Assembly (NCBI GenBank): GCA_002422265.1
Contig: DIUB01000201.1
Coordinates: forward strand, 1-13,865
Source of the DNA: Geobacter sp. UBA6169
Lineage (GTDB): Bacteria > Desulfobacterota > Desulfuromonadia > Geobacterales > Pseudopelobacteraceae
DNA length: 13,865 bases
Direction: 5' to 3'
A model generated the notes under the pieces. That model was not told the DNA's origin. It worked only from the letters and a program-made list of their open reading frames with translations, and ran no database searches. Shown piece after piece: positions 1-5,923 of the stretch (its first letter is position 1; each line of letters opens with the position of its first letter). Both the position numbers and the translations under genes were made by a program.

Positions 1-3
1 TTT

Positions 4-19
4 GAGCGGTCAACCGCTC
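4..19. promoter_or_regulatory. Perfect 7-bp dyad, operator-like
   Basis: GAGCGGT and ACCGCTC form a perfect inverted repeat with a 2-bp centre. Read as RNA it is a 6-bp stem with a TCAA tetraloop. No T-run follows on the plus strand, so it is a poor terminator in that direction. On the minus strand the centre contains TTGACC, a -35-like hexamer whose partner would lie outside the window. An operator is an inference. Confidence 0.35.
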
Positions 20-30
20 TAGGTAATACC

Positions 31-59
31 AATGTAATACATTTATATTACATAGTCAA
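31..59 (-). promoter_or_regulatory. Candidate leftward sigma70-type promoter
   Basis: On the minus strand TTGACT (complement of 54-59) is followed after exactly 17 bp by TACATT (complement of 31-36). These match the sigma70 consensus hexamers at 5 of 6 and 4 of 6 positions. Transcription would leave the window to the left, implying a divergently oriented gene there. In such AT-rich DNA a chance match is possible; the coincidence with the dyad at 32-53 is what raises it above noise. Confidence 0.3.
32..53. promoter_or_regulatory. Perfect 8-bp inverted repeat, candidate repressor operator
   Basis: ATGTAATA at 32-39 and TATTACAT at 46-53 are exact reverse complements around a 6-bp AT spacer. 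The core GTAATAC also occurs directly repeated at 23-29, 11 bp (one helical turn) from the copy at 34-40. Such symmetry is typical of dimeric helix-turn-helix repressor sites. It lies between the -35-like and -10-like hexamers of a leftward promoter and overlaps the -10, where bound protein would block RNA polymerase. The binding protein is not in the window. Confidence 0.45.
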
Positions 60-139
60 CTATTTTTTTGCATTATTTTTTACAACAACATTTAGTTATC
101 AATCAAAACCACAACCACAACATATAGCTGTCAACCCCT

Positions 140-183
140 AAAAATACCCCGATTTACCCCTAAAAATACCCCAAAAATACCCA
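140..183. repeat. Phased A5/C4 tandem repeats (iteron-like)
   Basis: AAAAATACCCC occurs at 140-150 and 162-172, and AAAAATACCC follows at 173-182. A degenerate unit, GATTTACCCCT, fills 151-161. The exact copies start 22 and 11 bp apart, so all face the same side of the helix. The longer element CCCCTAAAAATACCCC is present twice, at 135-150 and 157-172. Phased A-tracts bend DNA, and repeats with helical spacing often serve as protein arrays at replication origins, partition sites or activator-dependent promoters. The sequence does not decide between these. Confidence 0.6.
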
Positions 184-218
184 TATTTTCAGTTTGCCCA
201 TTTTTCAGGGTGTAGGCT

Positions 219-238
219 CCCCCGTAATTATCAGGGGG
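219..238 (+). promoter_or_regulatory. Hairpin covering the ribosome binding site of the gpW-like gene
   Basis: CCCCC at 219-223 pairs with GGGGG at 234-238 around a 10-nt AT-rich loop. The GGGGG arm is the core of the only Shine-Dalgarno-like sequence (AGGGGGT, 233-239) for the GTG start at 245. If the stem forms in mRNA, initiation on the first gene of the operon would be reduced. Regulation by this means is inferred. Confidence 0.4.
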
Positions 239-244
239 TAATCC

Positions 245-484
245 GTGGCGCTTTACACGCTGGCAGAGATCGAGACCGAAATCAGCACCTACAAAGCGGC
301 GCTGTCTGCCCTGGCTGCCGGTCGCTCCACCAAGATCGGCGATAAAGAGCTGACCCGGCACGATATCCCCACTGTGCGTGAGCATCTGCAGTATCTGGAT
401 CAGCAGCGATCCGCCCTTACCGCTTCACCTTCCCAATCCCGTGCGTACGGTCGCACCTACGCCCAGAACGGACGGTGCCGCTAA
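245..484 (+). CDS. gpW-like head-tail joining protein
   Basis: This 79-residue protein resembles the phage lambda gpW family, small proteins that plug the portal ring and form the platform for the connector and tail. It shows the family layout: an N-terminal helix (residues 5-25) with a short Ala-rich run, a beta hairpin around residues 27-37 (TKIGDKELTRH), a second helix with a run of polar residues ending near QYLDQQRSAL (about 48-57), and a basic Tyr/Arg-containing tail. It is slightly longer than lambda gpW (68 residues). The start is GTG at 245, six nt after the GGGGG of AGGGGGT; no closer ATG exists in this frame. Its stop overlaps the next ATG (TAATG), so portal translation is probably coupled to it. 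The position directly before a lambda-type portal supports the call. Confidence 0.85.
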   Translation: MALYTLAEIETEISTYKAALSALAAGRSTKIGDKELTRHDIPTVREHLQYLDQQRSALTASPSQSRAYGRTYAQNGRCR

Positions 485-2046
485 TGGGTATCATCACCGG
501 CATAGAGCGCGGTATTGATCGTACCATCGGCATGTTTAACCCGGCTGCCGAGGCAAAGCGGATCATCCAGCGCAAGCAGGTTGATCAGATGCGCATGTAT
601 GCCGCTGCAAAAGTTACCCGCTCCACCGGTAACTGGTCACCCGTTGGCCAAGACGTCAACAGCCTGATCCGCTCCAGCTCCACCGTTATCCGCAACCGAT
701 CCCGCCAGCTTGTCCGCGACTTTGCCTATTTTGCCCGTGCCGTTGATATCCTGGTTGATTACACCGTGGGAACCGGCGTGCAACTGCAAAGCCGCGTGAC
801 CCGTGGCGTTGATCAAAACACCGGCAAGAGCCGTCTGCATACCGCAAAAATCAACGAGATTGAAACCGCCTGGTGGCGTTGGATGGAAGAGGCAGACGCT
901 GCCGGTCGCCTGCATTATCACGAACTGGAGCAGCTTGCCAAGCGGCAGGATGTGGAGTCCGGCGAGTTCCTGTTTGTAAAGGTCAACCTGCGGGACAAGA
1001 ACCGCTTTCTACCCTTTGCCCTGCAAGCCTATGAAGCGGACTGGCTGAACAGTAACTACATCACCCCGGCATCGGGCAACGTGGTTGATCAGGGTATTGA
1101 GACAGACCCCGTAACTGGTCGGGTGGTGGCCTATCACTTTTGCGTACCGGATGGCTTCAATAACCTGACCGGCGGCATCAAACACCAGCGGATTGCTGCT
1201 GAAAACGTGATTCACGGATTCAAGACTCTTCGCCCTGGACAGATCAGGGGTATCTCGCCTTTTACCACTGCAATTCTGCTGGCTGATGACCTGCACGAAT
1301 ACCTGAACGCCGAGATTGACGCGGCAAAGCTGGCCGCCAAGTACATGGCAATCATTGAGACACCGGATGCAGCGGCGTTTCAAGCCCTGCGCGGCGTTGA
1401 CACCAGCACCGGCCAGCCGATTGAAAACCTCGAAAACGCGATAATCGAATACCTGCGGCCTGGCGAAAAGATCAACCTGCAGGGCCACAACCGCCCCGGC
1501 GATTCATTCGAGCCGTTCACCCGTCTGGTGCTGCGGATGGTTGCGGTATCAACCGGCGTTACCTACGAACTACTGACCGGCGACTACAACGGCATCAACT
1601 ACAGCAACCTGCGCGGCATTCGTAACGACTTCATGAAGATTATTGCACCGCTGCAACAGCGGCATATCCGCCAGTTCTGCCAGCCGGTATTCCGTGCGTT
1701 TCTGGATTCAGCCGTTCAGTCAGGGCGTATCAGTCTGCCCGGTTATTTTGCCAACCCTTACCCCTGGCAGGAATGCACCTGGCAGCCCCCCGGCGTGGAG
1801 AGCATCGACCCGCTGCGCGAGGGTAAAGCCTACATCGACCAGATCAACAGTCTGCTGAGATCCCCGCAGGAGATTACCGCCAGCCGTGGCCGTGATTACG
1901 AAGAGGTTTTGAATGAGATAGCAGAAGCCAAGCGGATGGCAGAGGCGCGAGGGCTTGCCCCGGCTGATGTTAAGACCGCGCTGGCAAATGCACCGTCTGC
2001 CGTTGATCCGGCAACAAACGGAAAAGGAGCAACCACCAATGAATGA
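484..2046 (+). CDS. Phage portal protein, lambda gpB family
   Basis: This 520-residue protein is the portal, the dodecameric ring at one capsid vertex through which DNA enters and leaves and to which the tail connects. The lambda gpB-type (Phage_portal_2) family is recognisable from the N-terminal region with many Arg/Ser and the segment RDFAYFARAVDILVDYTVG, and from the conserved motif TGDYNGINYSNLRG near residues 365-378. The C-terminal tail is rich in Ala, Pro and Thr and is probably disordered. I place the start at ATG 484, which overlaps the gpW stop as TAATG. A GTG nine nt upstream (475) is in frame, but both lack a strong ribosome binding site and the ATG coupling is more convincing. 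The last 8 nt overlap the protease-capsid gene. No truncation is seen, and the length is close to lambda gpB (533). Confidence 0.93.
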   Translation: MGIITGIERGIDRTIGMFNPAAEAKRIIQRKQVDQMRMYAAAKVTRSTGNWSPVGQDVNSLIRSSSTVIRNRSRQLVRDFAYFARAVDILVDYTVGTGVQLQSRVTRGVDQNTGKSRLHTAKINEIETAWWRWMEEADAAGRLHYHELEQLAKRQDVESGEFLFVKVNLRDKNRFLPFALQAYEADWLNSNYITPASGNVVDQGIETDPVTGRVVAYHFCVPDGFNNLTGGIKHQRIAAENVIHGFKTLRPGQIRGISPFTTAILLADDLHEYLNAEIDAAKLAAKYMAIIETPDAAAFQALRGVDTSTGQPIENLENAIIEYLRPGEKINLQGHNRPGDSFEPFTRLVLRMVAVSTGVTYELLTGDYNGINYSNLRGIRNDFMKIIAPLQQRHIRQFCQPVFRAFLDSAVQSGRISLPGYFANPYPWQECTWQPPGVESIDPLREGKAYIDQINSLLRSPQEITASRGRDYEEVLNEIAEAKRMAEARGLAPADVKTALANAPSAVDPATNGKGATTNE

Positions 2047-3997
2047 TCAACTTACCTACAGGGCGCTGACCATTGCCAAAGGCGACAGCGGAGCCCCTTC
2101 AACCCTTGATGTAGAAGGCCGCTCGGTTGAGGCGATTGGCGCAACCGAAACCCCGGTTCTTGAGCGGGATTATGACACCTGGGAGGTGTACCCGACGGTG
2201 CTGCTGATGTCCGGCTGTCAGATTCCGCCCAACCGCCAACTTCCGCTGCTGGATACCCACAGCCGCTACAGCACTGCATCGGTCATTGGCAGCTATCGTG
2301 ATATGCGGATTGAGAACAATCAACTGCTGGGAAGGGCGGTTTTCTCAACCGCTGAAGAGGCGGAAGGCCCGTGGCTGAAAACCATGGAAGGCCATCTGAC
2401 TGACTACAGCGTGGCCCGTAAAGACCTTGAGGCCACCATTATCCCGGCCAACCAGACCGGCCTGATTGATGGCCGCACCTTCCAGGGGCCGGTGAAGGTG
2501 GTCACCAAGTGGATTCCCAAAGAGATGTCATCCTGCCCTATCGGTGCGGATGAAAATGCTAAAGCACGGGCGGCCACGGCACAGCCCGAAAAACAAGCAA
2601 AGGAGAACGTAAACATGAGTACAGAAACTCAGAACCGTGGCCTATCCGCAGAGACCACACAACCACAGACCCCGGCTGTTGATTTGGCAGCAGTACGGGC
2701 AGAAGCAGTAAAGGCAGAGTATGAGCGGATTAGCGAGATTGACGCAATGTGCAGCCGCGCTGATGTGCCTGCTGACAAAAAGGCAGAGCTGATCAAGCCG
2801 GGTGTTACCGTTGATGCAGCCCGTGCCGCTGTTATGGAGATCATCCTTGATCGTTCAGCAGCACAGAACCCCGGTCACCGTACCACCGGACAGACCGACC
2901 AACTGCGTGCAGAGCAGACCCGCTTTGAAATGGGCGCTGATGAGCGCGACAAGTTCCGCTCTGCTGCTGAAGACGGCCTGCTGATCCGTTGCGGCAAAGC
3001 GCCTGAAAAGGTTGCTGATGGAGCCCGTGACTTTGCCGGGTTCAGTCTGCGCGAGCTTGCCCGTGAATCCCTGCGGATGTCCGGTCAATCACAGGGCGGT
3101 GATGTTATGGCTATGGTAGGCCGTGCGCTTACCACCTCTGACTTCCCGCTGATCCTGGCCAACATTGCCAACAAGAGCCTGTTTGCAGGCTATGACGCAG
3201 CCAGTGAGACCTGGGGCAAGTGGTGCGGCACTGGATCGGTCAACGACTTCAAAACCAACACCATTGTACGTGCTGGCGAAATGGCTGACCTTGACCAAAT
3301 CCGTGAGGATGATGAGTACAAATACGGCAGCCGCTCTGAAGCTCAAGAGCAGTTCGCCATTGCCACCTACGGCAAGCTGTTCAACATCAGCCGTCAGGCA
3401 ATCATCAATGATGACCTGGGCGCTCTGACCGATATTCCGGCAGCCCACGGTGAGGCAGCAGGCCGCAAGATCGGCGATATTGCCTATGCCGTGCTTACCG
3501 CCAACAGTGCAATGGGTGACGGAACCGCTCTGTTCCATGCCAACCATACCAACCTGGGCACTGCCGGCGTAATCGGCACTACCACCATGGCTGAAGCGGT
3601 CAAGCTGATGGCACTGCAAAAGGATATCGGCGGCAAGCGTCGCTTAAACATTGCCCCTAAATATCTGATCACCAGCCCCGCGCTGGCACAGGCTGCCCAA
3701 ACCTTCTTTGGTTCCAGCATGATCGGTACTCAGGCCAACCCCAATCAGGTCAACATCTATGCCGGACTGGTTGAGCTGGTGTTTGAACCCCGCCTGTTTG
3801 ATGACTCTGCTACTGCCTGGTATCTGGCCGGCAACAAAGGCAAGACCGTAAACGTCTACTTCCTGAATGGCAACCAGACCCCGTACATGGAAACCCGTCA
3901 AGGCTGGAGCGTGGACGGCGTTGAGTACAAGGTGCGGATTGATGCAGGCGCCAAGGCTGTTGACTGGAAGAGCCTGTTCAAGAACGCCGGGGCTTAA
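2039..3997 (+). CDS. Prohead protease / major capsid protein fusion
   Basis: A single 652-residue frame holds two head functions. Residues 1 to about 190 resemble HK97-type prohead proteases: a His in LLDTHSR (His74), a Ser in TDYSVAR (Ser124) as likely catalytic pair, and the typical domain end WIPKEMSSCPIGAD (158-171), where Glu162 may be the third residue. Residues 193 to about 270 are Ala/Glu/Lys-rich and helical, like a scaffolding (delta) segment. Residues from about 300 on form the capsid domain, resembling Mu gpT-like major head proteins, with an acidic loop near DDEYKYGS and the conserved HANHTNLGTAG stretch. The start is ATG 2039, nine nt after AAGGAG (2024-2029); an earlier in-frame codon at 1955 lies inside the portal gene and is rejected. 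Protease/capsid fusions are known in phages; cleavage between the parts is expected but its site is not visible. Confidence 0.9.
   Translation: MNDQLTYRALTIAKGDSGAPSTLDVEGRSVEAIGATETPVLERDYDTWEVYPTVLLMSGCQIPPNRQLPLLDTHSRYSTASVIGSYRDMRIENNQLLGRAVFSTAEEAEGPWLKTMEGHLTDYSVARKDLEATIIPANQTGLIDGRTFQGPVKVVTKWIPKEMSSCPIGADENAKARAATAQPEKQAKENVNMSTETQNRGLSAETTQPQTPAVDLAAVRAEAVKAEYERISEIDAMCSRADVPADKKAELIKPGVTVDAARAAVMEIILDRSAAQNPGHRTTGQTDQLRAEQTRFEMGADERDKFRSAAEDGLLIRCGKAPEKVADGARDFAGFSLRELARESLRMSGQSQGGDVMAMVGRALTTSDFPLILANIANKSLFAGYDAASETWGKWCGTGSVNDFKTNTIVRAGEMADLDQIREDDEYKYGSRSEAQEQFAIATYGKLFNISRQAIINDDLGALTDIPAAHGEAAGRKIGDIAYAVLTANSAMGDGTALFHANHTNLGTAGVIGTTTMAEAVKLMALQKDIGGKRRLNIAPKYLITSPALAQAAQTFFGSSMIGTQANPNQVNIYAGLVELVFEPRLFDDSATAWYLAGNKGKTVNVYFLNGNQTPYMETRQGWSVDGVEYKVRIDAGAKAVDWKSLFKNAGA
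2615..3997 (+). CDS. Nested in-frame start: scaffold-segment plus major capsid protein
   Basis: Inside the fusion gene, AAGGAG at 2600-2605 precedes an in-frame ATG at 2615 by nine nt, the same motif and spacing as the start of the full gene. It lies at the junction between the protease domain and the scaffold-like segment (Met193 of the fusion). Initiation here would give a 460-residue protein without protease. Capsids need hundreds of coat subunits but few protease copies, so separate initiation would fix the stoichiometry, as lambda does by making scaffold Nu3 from a start inside gene C. The signal is seen directly; its use in vivo is inferred. Confidence 0.6.
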   Translation: MSTETQNRGLSAETTQPQTPAVDLAAVRAEAVKAEYERISEIDAMCSRADVPADKKAELIKPGVTVDAARAAVMEIILDRSAAQNPGHRTTGQTDQLRAEQTRFEMGADERDKFRSAAEDGLLIRCGKAPEKVADGARDFAGFSLRELARESLRMSGQSQGGDVMAMVGRALTTSDFPLILANIANKSLFAGYDAASETWGKWCGTGSVNDFKTNTIVRAGEMADLDQIREDDEYKYGSRSEAQEQFAIATYGKLFNISRQAIINDDLGALTDIPAAHGEAAGRKIGDIAYAVLTANSAMGDGTALFHANHTNLGTAGVIGTTTMAEAVKLMALQKDIGGKRRLNIAPKYLITSPALAQAAQTFFGSSMIGTQANPNQVNIYAGLVELVFEPRLFDDSATAWYLAGNKGKTVNVYFLNGNQTPYMETRQGWSVDGVEYKVRIDAGAKAVDWKSLFKNAGA

Positions 3998-4009
3998 CCA
4001 CAACTAACC

Positions 4010-4044
4010 GGGGAGGTGTAACAGCCTCCCCCTTAACCAATTTT
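4010..4044 (+). terminator. Terminator- or attenuator-like hairpin after the capsid gene
   Basis: GGGGAGG (4010-4016) and CCTCCCC (4025-4031) form a perfect 7-bp GC-rich stem with an 8-nt loop, 12 nt after the capsid stop. The only T-run (TTTT, 4041-4044) lies nine nt beyond the stem, so this is a poor intrinsic terminator. It could stabilise the 3' end of the abundant capsid mRNA or reduce read-through. It lies in the largest gap between head genes (60 nt). Confidence 0.45.
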
Positions 4045-4057
4045 AAGGAGAAAGATC

Positions 4058-4435
4058 ATGACTAACATGGTTCAGAACGGAAACAGAATCACCTACACCA
4101 ACGCTACCGGCAGCGACATTGCTTCAGGGGCACCTGTTGTCATCGGCTCCACCATCGGCGTTGCCTGCGTGGATATCGCCAACGGAGCAACCGGCGCTGT
4201 AGCCATTGAGGGGGTATTCACCCTGCCCAAAACCGCAGGATCAAGCGGCCATGCCATTGCACAGGGCGACATCATGCTGTTTGACATCAGCGAGGGCGAG
4301 TTTGACGTCAAGACCGCCACCGATGCAGCCGGTGACATTCTGGGCGGCGCGATCGCCGTAACTGCAGCTGCCACCACCGCAACCACGGTTGACGTTAAGC
4401 TGTGTAGCCCTGGCACTATTCAGACCGGAACCTAA
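4058..4435 (+). CDS. DUF2190 family protein, probable capsid decoration/stabilisation protein
   Basis: This 125-residue protein has the look of the DUF2190 family, found next to major capsid genes in many phages: an N-terminal strand NGNRITYTNATG, then DIASGAPVVIGSTIGVA, a central GxxGxVAIEGVFTLPK segment, and a C-terminal beta strand after the small-residue stretch. It is small, Ala/Thr/Gly-rich and predicted all-beta, with one acidic loop (DISEGEFDVK). Members are thought to bind the outside of the capsid in a role like lambda gpD; this is inferred here from family and position. The start at 4058 has AAGGAG (4045-4050) seven nt upstream. Three nt separate its stop from the next start. Confidence 0.8.
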   Translation: MTNMVQNGNRITYTNATGSDIASGAPVVIGSTIGVACVDIANGATGAVAIEGVFTLPKTAGSSGHAIAQGDIMLFDISEGEFDVKTATDAAGDILGGAIAVTAAATTATTVDVKLCSPGTIQTGT

Positions 4436-4438
4436 GCC

Positions 4439-5002
4439 ATGAATGAGCTGGTTTCGTATACCACGGAACTTTTGCCGGTTGAGCGCGTTACCGGCGGCGT
4501 GATGGTCATCGACAGCAACCATGCCCAAATCCACGCCGGTAACGCATTCAGCCTGGGAGAGGTGTTTACGATTGCGGCAGGGGCTACCGTTGACGTGACC
4601 GTGCAGGTGCCTGCCGGTGCGTATGTGCATTACCAGGCAACCGACCTGTCAACCGACGGCGGAAACACGGTAACGGCCATCCTGTACGAAGGTGCAACCG
4701 TAACCGCAGCAACCGGCACGGCTATAACTCCGGTCAACCGTCGCAGGCTGGATACGCCGGACACATCCTTGCTCGCCATCAAGCAAGGTGCCACCGTTAC
4801 CGCCACCGGCAGCAGGATCGACCAGTGGTATTTCCCAAAAGCTGCAGACAAGGGGGTCATGGTCAGCATCAGCAAGAGCGACACAAACGAGTGGGTGTTG
4901 AAGCAGGACACGACCTACCTGCTCAGGATCAGCAACACCGGTGCAACCACCAGTGCAGTCGTGAGCATGCGGCCCTTCTGGTACGAAGAGGCGGCAGCCT
5001 AA
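4439..5002 (+). CDS. Phage virion protein of unknown function, predicted all-beta
   Basis: This 187-residue protein resembles an uncharacterised set of phage proteins encoded beside capsid and head-tail joining genes. Visible traits are an early DSNHAQIHAGNAF segment, a long Thr/Val/Ala/Gly beta-rich middle (EGATVTAATGTA), an NRRR motif near residues 101-104, and a C-terminal EWVLKQDTTYLLRISN followed by FWYE near the end. It has no signal peptide, membrane segment or enzyme motif. A capsid-surface or vertex role is plausible from position and fold but not shown. There is no strong ribosome binding site; with only three nt after the previous stop, translation is probably coupled. Confidence 0.6.
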   Translation: MNELVSYTTELLPVERVTGGVMVIDSNHAQIHAGNAFSLGEVFTIAAGATVDVTVQVPAGAYVHYQATDLSTDGGNTVTAILYEGATVTAATGTAITPVNRRRLDTPDTSLLAIKQGATVTATGSRIDQWYFPKAADKGVMVSISKSDTNEWVLKQDTTYLLRISNTGATTSAVVSMRPFWYEEAAA

Positions 5003-5293
5003 ATGCAATTTTCAGCCGCTGACATAACCGCCATGATCGGCGCCATGGGTCAGACTGTGACCATCGGCACCGTCAGTAAAACCGGCGTATTTTCCACCGG
5101 CCCGCGTGAGGTGGTCCGCAACGATGCGCGGGTCTGGACCGACCAGCCGACACTGCTGCTGTCAGAAGCTGACGCAGCAACGGTAACACGCAACAGCACC
5201 ATCATCACCATCGGCAGCGTTACGTATCAGGCGTATGAAAAAACACCGGACGGATCAGGCTTTGTCGAGCTTGATCTTACGAGGGACTACTGA
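5003..5293 (+). CDS. Head-tail connector protein (lambda gpFII-like role)
   Basis: This 96-residue protein lies where head-tail attachment proteins are normally encoded, just before the tail terminator. It starts with a short helix, continues as a compact beta domain, and ends with a pattern common in this group: an ITIGSVTYQAYEKTPDGSGFVELDL stretch, here residues 68-92, in which a Tyr-containing strand is followed by a PDG turn and a final strand. Such proteins form the ring that closes the portal after packaging and receives the tail. Assignment to a precise family (gpFII or a related joining family) is uncertain; the role follows mainly from position and fold. The start ATG follows the previous TAA directly, and its own stop overlaps the next start (TGATG). 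Confidence 0.6.
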   Translation: MQFSAADITAMIGAMGQTVTIGTVSKTGVFSTGPREVVRNDARVWTDQPTLLLSEADAATVTRNSTIITIGSVTYQAYEKTPDGSGFVELDLTRDY

Positions 5294-5715
5294 TGCCTGC
5301 AACCCGTCCGGTCATACTGGCAGCACTGCAGACCCTGCTGAAAAGCGGCGTTACTGCAGTATCCAACCGGGTCTATCTGCCCTGGGACAATCCGGCTGAT
5401 ATTGAAGACGCCCCCATGCTGCAGATAGCGGTTGAGGATGGCGGCGTTGATCCAGACGTGATCATTGGCCAGTGGGAGCATACCATCAACATCAGGATAG
5501 CTGCTGTTGTCGCTGGCAAGTTCAATTACCAGACCACCTGGGACATTCTGAACGCAGCAGCAGCGGCAATCAACGCCAACCCAACCTTAACCGGACAGGT
5601 CAACCGAATAGAGATAACCGGAGCCGGTGACAGCGTAACCATTGCCGGTGACAAAATACTCTGGCCGCACCTGACCGGCGTTATCACCTACAGAACCAGC
5701 AAGGGGGCATTATGA
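5293..5715 (+). CDS. Tail terminator protein (lambda gpU-like)
   Basis: This 140-residue protein matches the gpU-type minor tail protein layout: an N-terminal helix (residues 5-18), a strand with the YLPWDNPADIEDAPMLQI segment, a long central strand pair with EHTINIRIAAVVAG (about 57-70), a helix including WDILNAAAAAINANP, and a final strand GVITYRTSKG. gpU forms a hexameric ring that stops tube growth and joins the tail to the head. The start overlaps the upstream stop (TGATG) with GAGGG seven nt ahead. The stop overlaps the next gene as ATGA. Its place between connector and tube genes is the usual one. Confidence 0.75.
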   Translation: MPATRPVILAALQTLLKSGVTAVSNRVYLPWDNPADIEDAPMLQIAVEDGGVDPDVIIGQWEHTINIRIAAVVAGKFNYQTTWDILNAAAAAINANPTLTGQVNRIEITGAGDSVTIAGDKILWPHLTGVITYRTSKGAL

Positions 5716-5921
5716 CCATCATCTACACCGGCACCCCGCCCAACATCAAAGTCAACGGCATTCCGTTCCACACCGGTCAACCGGTAGAGGTGCCGGACAT
5801 GGTGGCGGAGCTGCTGCTGAAAAAACCGTGCTTTACCACCGCTGTAGAACCGTCTTTTGATGGCGGGCCTATGACTGACCCTTACCCCAAACGTAAAAAC
5901 AAGTCTGATAAAGGAGAATAA
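5712..5921 (+). CDS. Small conserved-type phage protein of unknown function
   Basis: This 69-residue protein is not assigned to a named family. The first 45 residues look like a small folded unit with the pattern VNGIPFHTGQPVEVPD followed by a short amphipathic helix MVAELLLKK, seen in short proteins encoded between tail terminator and tube genes. The last 20 residues are Pro/Lys-rich and charged, and are probably disordered. It has an AAGGGGG ribosome binding site four nt before the ATG and overlaps the upstream gene by 4 nt (ATGA). Its own 3' end carries the AAGGAG used by the tail tube gene. It may be a tail assembly factor; this is inferred only from context. Confidence 0.55.
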   Translation: MTIIYTGTPPNIKVNGIPFHTGQPVEVPDMVAELLLKKPCFTTAVEPSFDGGPMTDPYPKRKNKSDKGE

Positions 5922-5923
5922 CC

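Larger units (their letters stand above)
1..244. other. AT-rich non-coding control region upstream of the late structural genes
   Basis: This stretch is far richer in A and T than the genes that follow, and no convincing gene lies in it. One plus-strand frame stays open to the TAA at 139-141, but its translation is low-complexity and has no recognisable start or family. What it holds is regulatory-looking: a short dyad at 4-19, a longer dyad at 32-53, a leftward promoter-like pair across 31-59, four A-tract/C-tract units at 140-183, a pair of CCCA-(T-rich)-TTTTCAG repeats at 180-192 and 197-208, and a hairpin at 219-238. In lambda-like genomes the large terminase gene normally directly precedes gpW; here it does not, so this is a break between modules. 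It could be a late promoter region, a packaging or replication site, or a divergent intergenic region. Confidence 0.6.

Noticed and set aside
68..96. Rightward promoter TTGCAT - 17 bp - TTTAGT
   Set aside because: Only three of six and four of six consensus matches in very AT-rich DNA; not distinguishable from chance.
1..141. Plus-strand frame open from the window edge to TAA at 139
   Set aside because: AT-rich, low-complexity translation with poly-Phe and poly-Thr runs; openness over such a short AT-rich stretch has little meaning.
131..385. 84-residue minus-strand frame across the control region and gpW
   Set aside because: It is antisense to a recognisable gpW gene and its C-terminal part is only the translated A-tract repeats.
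475..484. GTG at 475 as the portal start
   Set aside because: In frame, but the ATG at 484 overlaps the upstream stop as TAATG and gives a normal portal N terminus.
1955..2038. Earlier in-frame start for the protease-capsid fusion
   Set aside because: The 28 extra codons lie within the portal coding sequence, are basic and atypical, and lack a ribosome binding site; ATG 2039 has AAGGAG at good spacing.
3089..3619. 176-residue minus-strand open frame inside the capsid gene
   Set aside because: Antisense shadow of a conserved capsid domain with no initiation signal or recognisable product.
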